The notes below the pieces were generated by a model, which did not search any database, was not told where the DNA came from, and saw only the letters and a list, made by a program, of their open reading frames with translations. Shown here in pieces: positions 23,231 through 32,001 of a stretch of 64,000 nt of DNA. Origin of the DNA: an uncultured Draconibacterium sp. (GTDB lineage Bacteria > Bacteroidota > Bacteroidia > Bacteroidales > Prolixibacteraceae); the NCBI RefSeq assembly GCF_963677565.1, contig NZ_OY781981.1:2281001-2345000 (forward strand), given 5' to 3'. The first letter of the stretch is position 1. Each line of letters starts with the position of its first letter. The position numbers and the translations under genes are program-made.

Positions 23231-24775
23231 TTAAAACGGAGGAATTCCATGTTTTTTAGCTGGCATTGAAGCGCTTTTGTTTTCCGAAACCTGTAAGGCA
23301 TGTAAAATGCGCGAACGTGTTTCGCTAGGCTCGATAACCTCGTCGATATAGCCTTGTGCAGCCGCAACATAAGGATTGGCAAACTTTTGTTTGTACTCTT
23401 CAATTTTTTGCTGACGCATTTCTTCAGGATTTTCCGCTTCGGCAATTTCTTTGCGGAAAACGATATTCGCAGCACCCTCAGGTCCCATAACTGCAATTTC
23501 GGCTGTTGGCCAGGCAAAAACAAAGTCGGCACGCAGGTGACGCGAGTTCATTGCAATGTAACCACCACCGTAAGCTTTTCTTACAATTACAGTAATTTTC
23601 GGCACAGTTGCTTCACTATATGCATAAAGAATTTTTGCTCCGTGACGAATTACACCGGCATGTTCCTGGTCAACTCCAGGCAAGTAACCCGGTAGGTCTT
23701 CCATAGTAACAATAGGAATATTAAATGAATCACAGTAGCGAATAAAACGGGCTGCTTTATCCGAACTGTCAATATCAAGTACTCCTGCAAGTACCATTGG
23801 TTGGTTAGCTACGAAACCAACTGTTTCGCCATTCATTCTACCAAAACCGATAATGATGTTTGGCGCAAAATCTTCCATTACTTCCAGGAACTCAGAACCA
23901 TCGGTGATACTTTTAAGGACATCACGCATATCGTACGGAATTCTTGGATCAGCAGGAACGATGTCCTCAACTTTGGCGCCTTTTAAGGGTGCTTTTGGTT
24001 TGTGAGCCAACGCTTTTCTTGAGTTGTTACGCGGAATATAACTAATAAGAGTTTTTATCTGCTCGAAACATTCCATTTCGGTTTGTGCATAAAAATGTGC
24101 GTTACCGGTAACTTCGGCATGCACACGTGCACCACCCAGTTCTTCCATCGAAACTTCTTCACCCAAAACCGATTTTACTACAGAAGGACCTGTGATAAAC
24201 ATTTTCGAGATATTTTCTACCACGAAAACAAAGTCGGTTAATGCAGGAGAGTAAACAGCTCCACCGGCACAAGGACCAAGAATTACAGAAATTTGCGGAA
24301 TAACACCAGAAGCCAGTGTATTACGGAAGAATATTTCTCCGTAACCGGCCAAAGAGTTAACTCCTTCCTGAATACGTGCACCACCCGAGTCGTTGATACC
24401 AATTAACGGAACGCGCATTTTTAGAGCGTGATCCATAATTTTGGTGATCTTACGAGCGTGCATTAAACCCAGCGAACCACCGGCAACGGTAAAGTCCTGG
24501 GCGAAAATGCAAACCGGCTTATCGTAAATAGTACCGGTACCAATGATTACACCATCTCCGTGTAATTTTTTGCCTTCCATGCCGAAATCTTTTGCAGCAT
24601 GTTCAACAAATAAATCGTATTCGTGAAATGAGTTTTTATCCAACAGGGCAAGGATACGTTCACGGGCTGTGAGTTTACCCATTTTAACCTGTTTCTCAAT
24701 GGCTTTATCTCCACCACCTTTTTGTACTTCTTTCTTTCTTTTACGAAGATCGAGTACGTTACTTCTTAGTGACAT
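23231..24775 (-). CDS. Acyl-CoA carboxyltransferase subunit (propionyl-/methylmalonyl-CoA type)
   Basis: A 514-residue carboxyltransferase of the PccB/MmdA family. Both crotonase-like halves are present: the N-terminal one with GLMHARKITKIMDHALKMRV, INDSGGARIQEGVNSL and GPCAGGAVYSPALTDF, the C-terminal one with DLPGYLPGVDQEHAGVIRHG, VIVRKAYGGGYIAMNS and FAWPTAEIAVMGPEGA. It would either carboxylate propionyl-CoA or decarboxylate methylmalonyl-CoA in succinate/propionate metabolism. With only a biotin carrier next to it and neither a biotin carboxylase nor the membrane subunits in view, the direction is undecided. A perfect -7 box lies at 24838-24845. Confidence 0.93.
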   Translation of the reverse strand: MSLRSNVLDLRKRKKEVQKGGGDKAIEKQVKMGKLTARERILALLDKNSFHEYDLFVEHAAKDFGMEGKKLHGDGVIIGTGTIYDKPVCIFAQDFTVAGGSLGLMHARKITKIMDHALKMRVPLIGINDSGGARIQEGVNSLAGYGEIFFRNTLASGVIPQISVILGPCAGGAVYSPALTDFVFVVENISKMFITGPSVVKSVLGEEVSMEELGGARVHAEVTGNAHFYAQTEMECFEQIKTLISYIPRNNSRKALAHKPKAPLKGAKVEDIVPADPRIPYDMRDVLKSITDGSEFLEVMEDFAPNIIIGFGRMNGETVGFVANQPMVLAGVLDIDSSDKAARFIRYCDSFNIPIVTMEDLPGYLPGVDQEHAGVIRHGAKILYAYSEATVPKITVIVRKAYGGGYIAMNSRHLRADFVFAWPTAEIAVMGPEGAANIVFRKEIAEAENPEEMRQQKIEEYKQKFANPYVAAAQGYIDEVIEPSETRSRILHALQVSENKSASMPAKKHGIPPF

Positions 24776-24837
24776 AAAGTATTTTTTTAGTTATAAATTA
24801 CCCGGTAGTTGACCGGTGTTATTTTATTTAGCGTGGG

Positions 24838-24845
24838 CAAAATTA
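24838..24845 (-). promoter_or_regulatory. -7 box for the carboxyltransferase operon
   Basis: TAATTTTG on the minus strand, giving a leader of about 55 bases that includes a small hairpin (CCGGT/ACCGG, 24802-24816). Confidence 0.5.
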
Positions 24846-25013
24846 TAATTTTTTTTAATTGCCGTGGGCTTAAGTATACCAGTAGTACGGAAATTAACCA
24901 ACATAGGTTCAATGCCTTCGAATTATTGTATTGTATGTTTGAAAAATTGTTGGAAAATAGCTTGCTATTGCAAGGAAATATGAGGAATGTTAGCTTTTCA
25001 CCTTAATTGGAAA

Positions 25014-26093
25014 TTATCGGGCAGCCCATCGGTATACAAAGAATGCCAGAACTGAATAAGTTAAATTTGGTATCCAAACAGAAAGCATAACCGGAGCTGT
25101 TCCGCTAATGGCAAATACTGTTGAGATTTGCATAAACAATATGTAAGAAAAGGCCAGAAGTAGTCCTAATCCAATGTGTAATCCCAGGCCTCCTTTCACT
25201 TTCCGCGAGGCTAAACCCACACCAATCAAAGTTAAAATGAATGCAGAAAAGGGATTTGCCATGCGTTTGTGTTTTTCAACTTCCCATTCAATATAGTTTA
25301 CCCCGCGCATTTTCATTAAATCAATTTCTTTAAGCAACGCCGGTGTAGTAAAGGTTTCCATCTCGTTTTTCAGCTGTTGAAAATCGCTCGGTTTCATATT
25401 TAATGTAGTATCCATCCGGTAGCCTTTTTCAAAAGTTTCGTGATCATCAAAGATGTTACGTTTCCAGTAAGAATTGATTACCCATTTTTCCGTTTTTTCA
25501 TCCCAGCGAATATTTTGTGCCGTAAGTTTTTCTTTTAATTGTGCGCCTTCAAAACGTTCTAGTGTAAAACGCATTCCTATATTATTGGTATTAAAACTTT
25601 GCATATAAATGTAGGTGCCTGGTTCAATTTGCCGGTGTATATTTCGATCGATGCTAATGTTACGGTTTTTAATGTATTTGTGCCTGAATTCGATCATGGT
25701 TTTGTTTGCCGGGGGTATAATATAGTTCCCCAAAATGAATGAGAAGGCCGCAATAACAAACGCCGATACAAGATAAGGCCGCATAAGCCGTGCATATGAA
25801 ACACCACTGCTTAATATGGCAATAATCTCGGTGTTATAGGTCATTTTCGAGGTGAAATAGATTACCGCAATAAATGTAAACAGCGGACTAAACAGGTTGG
25901 CAAAGTATGGAATGAAATTCAGGTAGTAATCAAAAACAATATCATTTATTGGGATTTCTTTCGATAGGAATTCATCCAGGTTCTCCGAAATATCGAAAAC
26001 AATGGCGATACTTAAAATCAGGCCAATGGCATAAAAGAATGTCCCCAAAAACTTTTTGGAGATGTAAAAATCGATTGTTTTATACCACTTCAT
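25014..26093 (-). CDS. LptF/LptG-family permease (YjgP/YjgQ)
   Basis: A 359-residue inner-membrane protein of the lipopolysaccharide-export ABC transporter. It shows the family layout: a TM pair at the N terminus (about 13-35 and 55-80), the conserved start YISKKFLGTFFYAI, a third helix about 105-125, a large periplasmic beta-jellyroll (about 130-265) and three C-terminal helices. The motif NTEIIAILSSGVSYARLMRP is the cytoplasmic coupling segment that contacts LptB. Bacteroidota often carry two such genes apart from each other, so LptF versus LptG is not decided. It begins six bases after the tgt stop and is cotranscribed with it. Confidence 0.92.
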   Translation of the reverse strand: MKWYKTIDFYISKKFLGTFFYAIGLILSIAIVFDISENLDEFLSKEIPINDIVFDYYLNFIPYFANLFSPLFTFIAVIYFTSKMTYNTEIIAILSSGVSYARLMRPYLVSAFVIAAFSFILGNYIIPPANKTMIEFRHKYIKNRNISIDRNIHRQIEPGTYIYMQSFNTNNIGMRFTLERFEGAQLKEKLTAQNIRWDEKTEKWVINSYWKRNIFDDHETFEKGYRMDTTLNMKPSDFQQLKNEMETFTTPALLKEIDLMKMRGVNYIEWEVEKHKRMANPFSAFILTLIGVGLASRKVKGGLGLHIGLGLLLAFSYILFMQISTVFAISGTAPVMLSVWIPNLTYSVLAFFVYRWAAR

Positions 26094-26099
26094 GATGTT

Positions 26100-27227
26100 T
26101 TAAAGTCGTTGTTTTAGTTTTAAAACCATTTCGTTTTTCCAGCTTACAAAGTCACCACTCTGAATTTTTTCTCGTGCGGTTTTTACCAGCCACAAGTAAA
26201 AAGCCAGGTTATGCTGGCTGGCAATTTGTGCACCAAGCATTTCATTCGAAATAATTAAGTGGCGAAGATAAGCTTTTGAATACTGGTCGACAAACGATGT
26301 TCCGTTTTCATCGATGGGAGAGTGGTCGTTTTCCCATTTTTTATTTCGCATATTCAGGATTCCTTCGCTGGTAAACAGCATTCCGTTGCGTCCGTTTCGG
26401 GTTGGCATTACACAATCGAACATGTCAATTCCGCGATGAATGCCTTCCAGAATATTTACCGGTGTTCCAACGCCCATCAAATAGCGCGGTTTGTTTTCAG
26501 GAAGATCGGCTGTGCAAACTTCCGTCATCTCGTACATTTCCTGTTCGGTTTCGCCAACCGACAAACCTCCTATGGCATAACCATCCGCATCGAAATTTTT
26601 TACGTTGGCAACGGCAGCTTTTCGCAAATCGGTAAATGTATTACCCTGAACAATTGGGAATAACGATTGCGAATAACCATATTTTGGTTCGGTGCTGTTA
26701 AACTGTTTAAAACAGCGCTCCAGCCAGCGTTGTGTGAGTTCCAGCGAACGTTTTGCGTAATCATAATCTGCATCGCCCGGTGTGCACTCATCAAATGCCA
26801 TTATAATATCGGCACCAATAGTACGTTGAATGTCCATCACATTTTCGGGCGTGAACATGTGGTACGATCCGTCGATGTGCGACTGAAAACGTGCTCCTTC
26901 TTCGCTTAGCTTTCTGATATCGCCCAATGAAAAAACCTGGAAACCTCCACTGTCAGTCAGAATTGGTTTATCCCAGCGATTGAATTTGTGTAATCCACCG
27001 GCTTTTTCTATTATATCAATTCCCGGACGTAAATACAAATGATAAGTATTTCCAAGAATAATCTCGGCTTTTATATCTTCTTTTATATCCCTGGTGTGAA
27101 TGCCTTTTACTGATCCGGCAGTACCTACCGGCATAAAAATGGGAGTTTCAATGATACCATGATCGGTGGTAATTACACCTGCTCTGGCTCTCGAGTTATT
27201 TGCTGTTTTCTGTAGTTCGAATTTCAT
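26100..27227 (-). CDS. tgt: tRNA-guanine transglycosylase
   Basis: Exchanges guanine 34 for preQ1 in GUN-anticodon tRNAs during queuosine synthesis. Seen: TPIFMPVGTAGSVKGI, GNTYHLYLRPG, DSGGFQVFSLG, FDECTPGD, IVQGNTF, GGLSVGE, YLMGVGTP and DMFDCVMPTRNGRNGM with the nucleophilic Asp. The usual C-terminal zinc motif CxCxxC before YSKAYLRHL is replaced by residues with no Cys. I start at the ATG at 27227 (MKFELQ, 375 aa), or 27233; the longer TTG start at 27248 lies inside the probable -7 box and is unlikely. Forms an operon with the LptF/G gene. Confidence 0.95.
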   Translation of the reverse strand: MKFELQKTANNSRARAGVITTDHGIIETPIFMPVGTAGSVKGIHTRDIKEDIKAEIILGNTYHLYLRPGIDIIEKAGGLHKFNRWDKPILTDSGGFQVFSLGDIRKLSEEGARFQSHIDGSYHMFTPENVMDIQRTIGADIIMAFDECTPGDADYDYAKRSLELTQRWLERCFKQFNSTEPKYGYSQSLFPIVQGNTFTDLRKAAVANVKNFDADGYAIGGLSVGETEQEMYEMTEVCTADLPENKPRYLMGVGTPVNILEGIHRGIDMFDCVMPTRNGRNGMLFTSEGILNMRNKKWENDHSPIDENGTSFVDQYSKAYLRHLIISNEMLGAQIASQHNLAFYLWLVKTAREKIQSGDFVSWKNEMVLKLKQRL

Positions 27228-27245
27228 CTGCATAAAATTGCGTGG

Positions 27246-27253
27246 CAAATATA
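27246..27253 (-). promoter_or_regulatory. -7 box for tgt
   Basis: TATATTTG on the minus strand, a perfect TAnnTTTG, 12-18 bases before the ATG choices. It overlaps and so argues against the TTG start at 27248. Confidence 0.6.
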
Positions 27254-27405
27254 GCTATTTCGCATGAATTGATTTTGGTTATAGCATCTTCAATCTTGTT
27301 AATAAAAACTAATTACTGTAAACAAATTCATTCGCTGTAGCGAAAATCGTTGAGGTAATTTTGCTACTATTGCCCTAGTTTTTAATACCGAATTTTCTTC
27401 TTTCA

Positions 27406-28563
27406 ATGATTCAGGATTTAACTGATATTTTTAGTGCATTAACTGCTTTCCAGGTTGTGGTGCTTGCAATTGCCGCTCTGTTGTGGTTGCTGCGTTTTGT
27501 ATACCTGCTTTTATTTCCACTCCGCGTTCTTCTTGCGAAAAATAGTAGAGGCGATAAAACTTCGGAAACACCTTTGTCGATAATGGTTACCGTAAGAAAC
27601 GAAGAAGACAATGTTCGTGAAAAATTACCAAAACTTCTTGCTCTGGAAGGTGTTGATTACGAGGTAGTAGCAGTTGATGATTTTTCACAAGACAGTACTT
27701 TGTCGGTGTTGGGATTGTTAAAGCAACGTTACGAGAAATTGAAGATATCTTCGCTAAGCCAGGAAACCCGGCATTCTGAAAAATTATCGCAGAATATTGC
27801 TCTGAAATCGGCTTCAAAAGAGTGGATTCTGGTATTTTCGGTAAGTGCACAAAATGTTTCGCAGGAATGGTTGGAAGGCATGGCAAAACTAATGAAAGAC
27901 AATACTTCAGTAAAAGTTGCCTATGTTACAGTTGCCAATCAGAAAAACTGGTTTAATAAATTGTACCGGGTCGAGAATTTCTTTCAGCAAATAAAAAGTG
28001 CTTCGTACATACTAAATGGTGCCGCATTTGTGTATAACGAAGAAAATGTTGCCTTTAAAAAATCGGAATATTTTAAGCGTGGTGGATTTGGGGGGAAGGT
28101 ACAGGAGCCTTTTGCCAATCTTGAATTGGTGCTAAACGATATCATACGCAAAAATAACACCGAGTTAGCTTTCAACGCCGAAACTGTTATGGAAAAACAG
28201 GTTGCGATAGGACGCGCTGATTTTAGGAATTTGCTCCGAAAAAGTATTCGAATTGAAAAATACCTTTCGAAATGGAAACGATTTTTACTGTCAACCGATG
28301 CAATAACCGAGTTGCTCTATCCGGTCTTTACAGGCATGGCTTTGTTGTTTGCATTTCAACTATGGCCTGTGGTGTTGGCACTTATTGTGCTTAAGTTGCT
28401 GGTTTTCATGGTTATCATAAAAATATTGCAGAATCGTTTGAATGAACGTAAATTATTCATAACTTCGTTAGTGTTCAGTTTTATAATGCCTTATTACAAG
28501 CTGATCTTTAGGTGGCATTTTAACCGAATAAGCCGAAACCATAAATGGAAAAACAAGGGGTAA
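27406..28563 (+). CDS. Membrane GT2-like protein with degenerate catalytic motifs
   Basis: A 385-residue protein with a TM helix at the N terminus (about 15-42), a GT-A fold domain, and two or three C-terminal TM helices (about 300-365). The early nucleotide-binding part is good (LSIMVTVRNEEDNVREKLP, then VDYEVVAVDDFSQDSTL). However, where GT2 enzymes have the metal-binding DxD, this reads ILVFSVSAQNVSQEWL; the ED motif after GGFGG is absent; and the Q/RxxRW motif reads RKSIRIEKYLSKWKRF. It may have lost transferase activity. The sigma-factor gene overlaps its end by 19 bases, suggesting coupled translation. Confidence 0.78.
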   Translation: MIQDLTDIFSALTAFQVVVLAIAALLWLLRFVYLLLFPLRVLLAKNSRGDKTSETPLSIMVTVRNEEDNVREKLPKLLALEGVDYEVVAVDDFSQDSTLSVLGLLKQRYEKLKISSLSQETRHSEKLSQNIALKSASKEWILVFSVSAQNVSQEWLEGMAKLMKDNTSVKVAYVTVANQKNWFNKLYRVENFFQQIKSASYILNGAAFVYNEENVAFKKSEYFKRGGFGGKVQEPFANLELVLNDIIRKNNTELAFNAETVMEKQVAIGRADFRNLLRKSIRIEKYLSKWKRFLLSTDAITELLYPVFTGMALLFAFQLWPVVLALIVLKLLVFMVIIKILQNRLNERKLFITSLVFSFIMPYYKLIFRWHFNRISRNHKWKNKG

Positions 28564-29153
28564 TATTATCTGAGAAGGCGCGGCAAGACTACGAACTTGT
28601 TAAAGCTGCCCTGAATGGAGATGATAAAGCCTTTGCCCGTTTGTTAAATCGTTACAAAGATGCAATCTATTTTATGCTGCTTAAAATGGTTAATAACCGT
28701 AGCGATGCCGAGGATTTAACACTCGAAGCTTTCGGGAAAGCATTTAAAAGCCTGCACCAATATTCGCCTACTTACGCATTCAGTACCTGGTTGTTCAAAA
28801 TTGCATCGAACAATTGCATCGACTTTTTACGCAAGAAAAAAGGAGTTCATGTACCCATTGAAAACAACGGGCAGGATGATAACAGTGAAACCATAAAATT
28901 GCGCTCGAAAGATCCCGATCCGGAAGAAAAGCTGATTCGTCAGCAGAAAGCTATTTTGCTGCGTCGCGTGGTAAGAAAGTTAAAACCGCGTTATCAAATT
29001 TTGGTAGAGTTGCGTTATTTCAGAGAGTTTTCGTACGAAGAAATTGCAAAAGAGTTAGATTTGCCACTCGGAACAGTAAAAGCACAGCTTTTCAGAGCTC
29101 GCGAAATGCTGTTTAAAATGATTGAAAGCACCGAGATTGGCAGAAAAGAATAA
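28545..29153 (+). CDS. ECF-type sigma-70 family RNA polymerase sigma factor
   Basis: A 202-residue sigma factor with only regions 2 and 4. Region 2 includes YKDAIYFMLLKMVNNRSDAE, LTLEAFGKAFKSL and the -10-contacting FSTWLFKIASNNCIDFLRKKK (about 70-100). Region 4 is LKPRYQILVELRYFREFSYEEIAKELDLPLGTVKAQLFRARE (about 148-188) with a clear helix-turn-helix. The start overlaps the GT2-like gene by 19 bases and rsmG begins seven bases after its stop. There is no adjacent anti-sigma gene; in Bacteroidota such factors without FecR-like partners are usually stress or housekeeping types. Only the family is certain. Confidence 0.92.
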   Translation: MEKQGVILSEKARQDYELVKAALNGDDKAFARLLNRYKDAIYFMLLKMVNNRSDAEDLTLEAFGKAFKSLHQYSPTYAFSTWLFKIASNNCIDFLRKKKGVHVPIENNGQDDNSETIKLRSKDPDPEEKLIRQQKAILLRRVVRKLKPRYQILVELRYFREFSYEEIAKELDLPLGTVKAQLFRAREMLFKMIESTEIGRKE

Positions 29154-29160
29154 CTTTTGT

Positions 29161-29781
29161 ATGGATTTAATTCTAAAGTATTTTCCCCATTTAAGCGAAA
29201 CCCAAATTGAGCAGTTTAAACAATTGGAACCTTTGTATGCCGATTGGAATGCAAAAATAAATGTAATCTCCAGAAAAGACTTTTCGGAGTTTTACGAGCG
29301 TCATGTGTTGCACTCGCTGGGTATTGCAAAGTTTATTCGCTTTAACGGCAAAACCAAGGTTCTTGACGTAGGAACCGGTGGAGGTTTTCCGGGCATTCCA
29401 CTAGCTATTATGTTTCCCGGGGTGCAGTTTCATTTGGTTGATTCGATAGGGAAAAAAATAAAGGTTGTAAATGGTGTTGCCCAATCCTTACAGTTAAAGA
29501 ATGTAATCGCCGAACAGATTCGTGCCGAGGTGCTAAAAGATAAATACGATTTTGTGGTGAGCCGCGCTGTTACACGTTTGCCCGATTTTGTAAAGTGGAT
29601 AAAAACCAATATTTCGAAGAAGCAAAAAAACGCATTACCAAACGGCGTTATTTATTTAAAGGGTGGAGATTTAACCGAGGAAGTAAAACCATTTGGGAAA
29701 CGAATATTTATGCAGGACTTGCAGGAATATTTCGAAGAACCATTTTTCGAAACCAAAAAAGTATTGCACTTGCCTCTATAA
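29161..29781 (+). CDS. rsmG: 16S rRNA (guanine527-N7)-methyltransferase
   Basis: Methylates G527 of 16S rRNA with SAM. Seen: LYADWNAKINVISRKDFSEFYERHVLHSL (family opening), the SAM loop VLDVGTGGGFPGIPLAIMFP (about 65-84), FHLVDSIGKKIKVV and VVSRAV. I start at the ATG at 29161 (206 aa), seven bases after the sigma-factor stop; the longer frame from 29122 would lie inside that gene and adds no family-like residues. Confidence 0.95.
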   Translation: MDLILKYFPHLSETQIEQFKQLEPLYADWNAKINVISRKDFSEFYERHVLHSLGIAKFIRFNGKTKVLDVGTGGGFPGIPLAIMFPGVQFHLVDSIGKKIKVVNGVAQSLQLKNVIAEQIRAEVLKDKYDFVVSRAVTRLPDFVKWIKTNISKKQKNALPNGVIYLKGGDLTEEVKPFGKRIFMQDLQEYFEEPFFETKKVLHLPL

Positions 29782-29785
29782 AAAC

Positions 29786-29815
29786 AAAGCCGTTTTGCTT
29801 GTGCAAAACGGCTTT
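29786..29815 (+). terminator. Hairpin terminator after rsmG
   Basis: A perfect 13-bp stem (29786-29798 with 29803-29815) with a TTGT loop, four bases after the rsmG stop. The following T-content is moderate; it lies between convergent rsmG and pfkA and may serve both. Confidence 0.75.
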
Positions 29816-29877
29816 ACTTCTATTTCGATTTGTTCAAAATTCGTTAATCGAAATTCAACATTCAATATTCATTTTTT

Positions 29878-30924
29878 CTAAAGGTATTCGTCGCCAAACG
29901 AAACACCCATTTTTCGTGCTTTTTCAATCAGCCCCAAATTGGGTTCTACCAGGCGCAGTTTCCCGCCAACCTCTTCCAAAGGCACGGTAGTAAGCTGATT
30001 GTCTTTAATAGCCACCATTGTGCCGAAATTTTCATCGGCGATACATTGAGCCGCAAAAGCGCCGTAGCGTGTTGCCAGAATACGATCCATTGGTGTTGGC
30101 GAACCACCACGCTGAATGTAGCCTAAAACTGTTTCGCGGGTTTCAATGTTGGTGTAAGTTTGTATGGCCTGTGCAATATGTGTTGCTGCCGATATTTCTT
30201 TCGGGTGGTCGATACCTTCGGCAACCACAACAATTGAGTAGGGTTTGTTGCTTTCATAGCGGCTTTCAATCTTTTTGCAAACCGACCGGATATTATAGTT
30301 CAGCTCGGGCAGCAGAATAATATCGCCACCACCGGCAAGCCCCGAATACAATGCAAGCCATCCGGCGTTATGCCCCATAATTTCAATAATCATTACGCGC
30401 TGGTGCGAGTTGGCTGTGGTGTGCAGGCGGTCGATAGCATCGGTGGCAATTTGCACAGCCGAATCAAAACCGAAAGTTACATCGGTACCCCAAACATCGT
30501 TGTCAATGGTTTTTGGTATTCCAACCACATTCATTCCCTCTTGTGCCAGAAGGCTTGCGGTTTTCATGGTTCCGTTACCACCAATGCAAACTACGGCATC
30601 GAGCCCCAGTTTCTTATAATTCTTCAATATTTTGTGCGGTTTGTTCTCTGCATCCTTTCCGTTTTTCTTCCCTTTGTAAGGCTTTTCGCGCGAGGTGCCC
30701 AAAATGGTTCCGCCAAGGGTTAAAATCCCCGACAGTGCCGATTCTTTCAGTTCAATGTAGTCGCCGTTAATTAACCCCGAGTAGCCGGCATTAAAGCCCA
30801 GCACCTCCATTCCGTATTCAACTATCGCTGTTTTTCCCACGCCTCTGATTGCTGCATTCAGTCCCGGGCAATCGCCCCCTGCAGTCAAAATACCTATTCT
30901 TTTTGGCTTTGCTGAAGTACTCAT
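29878..30924 (-). CDS. pfkA: 6-phosphofructokinase
   Basis: Phosphorylates fructose 6-phosphate at C1 in glycolysis. The 348-residue chain has GILTAGGDCPGLNAAIRG, GTILGTSRE, GIPKTIDNDV with the catalytic TIDND, MGHNAGWLAL and GYIQRGGSPTPMDR. Two phosphoryl-donor positions are mixed: the ATP-type Gly (E. coli 104) is kept in GGNGT, but the preceding Mg-binding Asp is Asn, and the position equal to E. coli Gly124 is Lys (PKTIDND), as in PPi-dependent and some actinobacterial enzymes. Donor preference therefore cannot be read with certainty. It is monocistronic and convergent with rsmG. Confidence 0.92.
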   Translation of the reverse strand: MSTSAKPKRIGILTAGGDCPGLNAAIRGVGKTAIVEYGMEVLGFNAGYSGLINGDYIELKESALSGILTLGGTILGTSREKPYKGKKNGKDAENKPHKILKNYKKLGLDAVVCIGGNGTMKTASLLAQEGMNVVGIPKTIDNDVWGTDVTFGFDSAVQIATDAIDRLHTTANSHQRVMIIEIMGHNAGWLALYSGLAGGGDIILLPELNYNIRSVCKKIESRYESNKPYSIVVVAEGIDHPKEISAATHIAQAIQTYTNIETRETVLGYIQRGGSPTPMDRILATRYGAFAAQCIADENFGTMVAIKDNQLTTVPLEEVGGKLRLVEPNLGLIEKARKMGVSFGDEYL

Positions 30925-31127
30925 ATCAACTAATTTTTATTCAACTTAATCTTATTAATAATCGAATTTACAAAAGAACTTTATAAAAATGGTGTAAAGA
31001 GCATGCTAAATGCCTTTATTCACGTTTTCTTTTTTAACAGGGATAAAACCGTTCTAACAATTTTTGTACATTCGCGGGTCGTTTGAAAAATGGCATTTTA
31101 ATCTTTAACCAATTAAATGTAATAGAA

Positions 31128-31889
31128 ATGAGAAAGTTTTTTTCACTTTTAATGGCTACTGCCTTGGTGTTTTCCATCTCGTGTAAGAGTACAAAAACAG
31201 GAGGTTCGGCCGGTTTAAACCAATTAACAAAAAAAGAAAAGGAAGAAGGTTGGGTATTGCTTTTTGATGGCAAAACCAGCGAAGGATGGCGCGGTAACAA
31301 CAAAAACCATTTTCCAACAGGATGGGAAGTTGTTGACGGAACACTGCACTGTAAAGCATCGGGGCAGGGCGAAGCCGGAGCACGCGATGGTGGCGATATC
31401 ATCACTACCAAAGAATACTCGAACTTTCACCTGAAAATGGAGTGGAAAATTGCAGAAGGTGGAAACTCGGGAATTTTCTATCTGGGAAAAGAGCACGAAG
31501 GATGGCCAATTTACAAAACGGCTCCTGAAATGCAGGTGCTGGATAACGAGCGTCACCCTGATGCATTGCTGGGAAAAGACGGTAACCGCAAAGCGGGTTC
31601 GTTATACGACCTGATTCCGGCAAAACCACAGAATGCAAAACCTGCCGGTGGATGGAATACCGTTGAAATTATTTGTTACAACGGCACTGTTGTTCACAAA
31701 CAAAATGGCGAAACAGTTGTGGAGTACCACTTGTGGACTGACGACTGGAAAGAGCTGGTTGCCGGATCGAAATTTCCCGGATTAAATCCTGACTGGGCAA
31801 ACATTGCTAAAGAAGGTGTTATTGCTTTGCAAGACCACGGCGACAACGTTTGGTTCCGCAACATTAAAATTAAAGAAATGAATTATTAA
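31128..31889 (+). CDS. DUF1080 (3-keto-disaccharide hydrolase-like) lipoprotein
   Basis: A 253-residue lipoprotein: signal peptide with Cys19 in FSISCKS, then one DUF1080 concanavalin-like domain. Typical elements are GWVLLFDGKTSEGWRG, GWEVVDGTLHCK, YSNFHLKMEWKIAEGGNSGIFY, PEMQVLDNERH, KPAGGWNTVEIICYNGTVVHKQNG, and the ending VIALQDHGDNVWFRNIKIKE. Members bind or cleave modified disaccharides; several 3-keto-glycoside hydrolases have been reported in this fold. I start at the ATG at 31128, which begins the signal peptide directly; an upstream in-frame ATG at 31083 adds 15 non-signal residues. Single gene with its own terminator. Confidence 0.9.
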   Translation: MRKFFSLLMATALVFSISCKSTKTGGSAGLNQLTKKEKEEGWVLLFDGKTSEGWRGNNKNHFPTGWEVVDGTLHCKASGQGEAGARDGGDIITTKEYSNFHLKMEWKIAEGGNSGIFYLGKEHEGWPIYKTAPEMQVLDNERHPDALLGKDGNRKAGSLYDLIPAKPQNAKPAGGWNTVEIICYNGTVVHKQNGETVVEYHLWTDDWKELVAGSKFPGLNPDWANIAKEGVIALQDHGDNVWFRNIKIKEMNY

Positions 31890-31912
31890 GCTTTTTTAGC
31901 TGATAATGAATG

Positions 31913-31941
31913 GCCCGGTAGTTTTTCTGCCGGGCTTTTTT
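31913..31941 (+). terminator. Terminator after the DUF1080 gene
   Basis: A 9-bp GC-rich stem with one G-U pair (31913-31921 with 31927-31935), five-T loop and six Ts. Confidence 0.9.
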
Positions 31942-32001
31942 GTTTGCTGAGTTTATCGCTGTTTTCAGTTCGTTAAAAATCTGGGTCCACCAGCAAAAGC
32001 G

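Noticed and set aside
24809..25006. 65-codon plus-strand frame between the carboxyltransferase and LptF/G genes
   Set aside because: No domain, unusual composition, and it runs through the promoter region of the carboxyltransferase operon.
27228..27248. TTG start for tgt giving seven extra residues
   Set aside because: The TTG lies inside a perfect -7 box, and the extra residues are not family-like.
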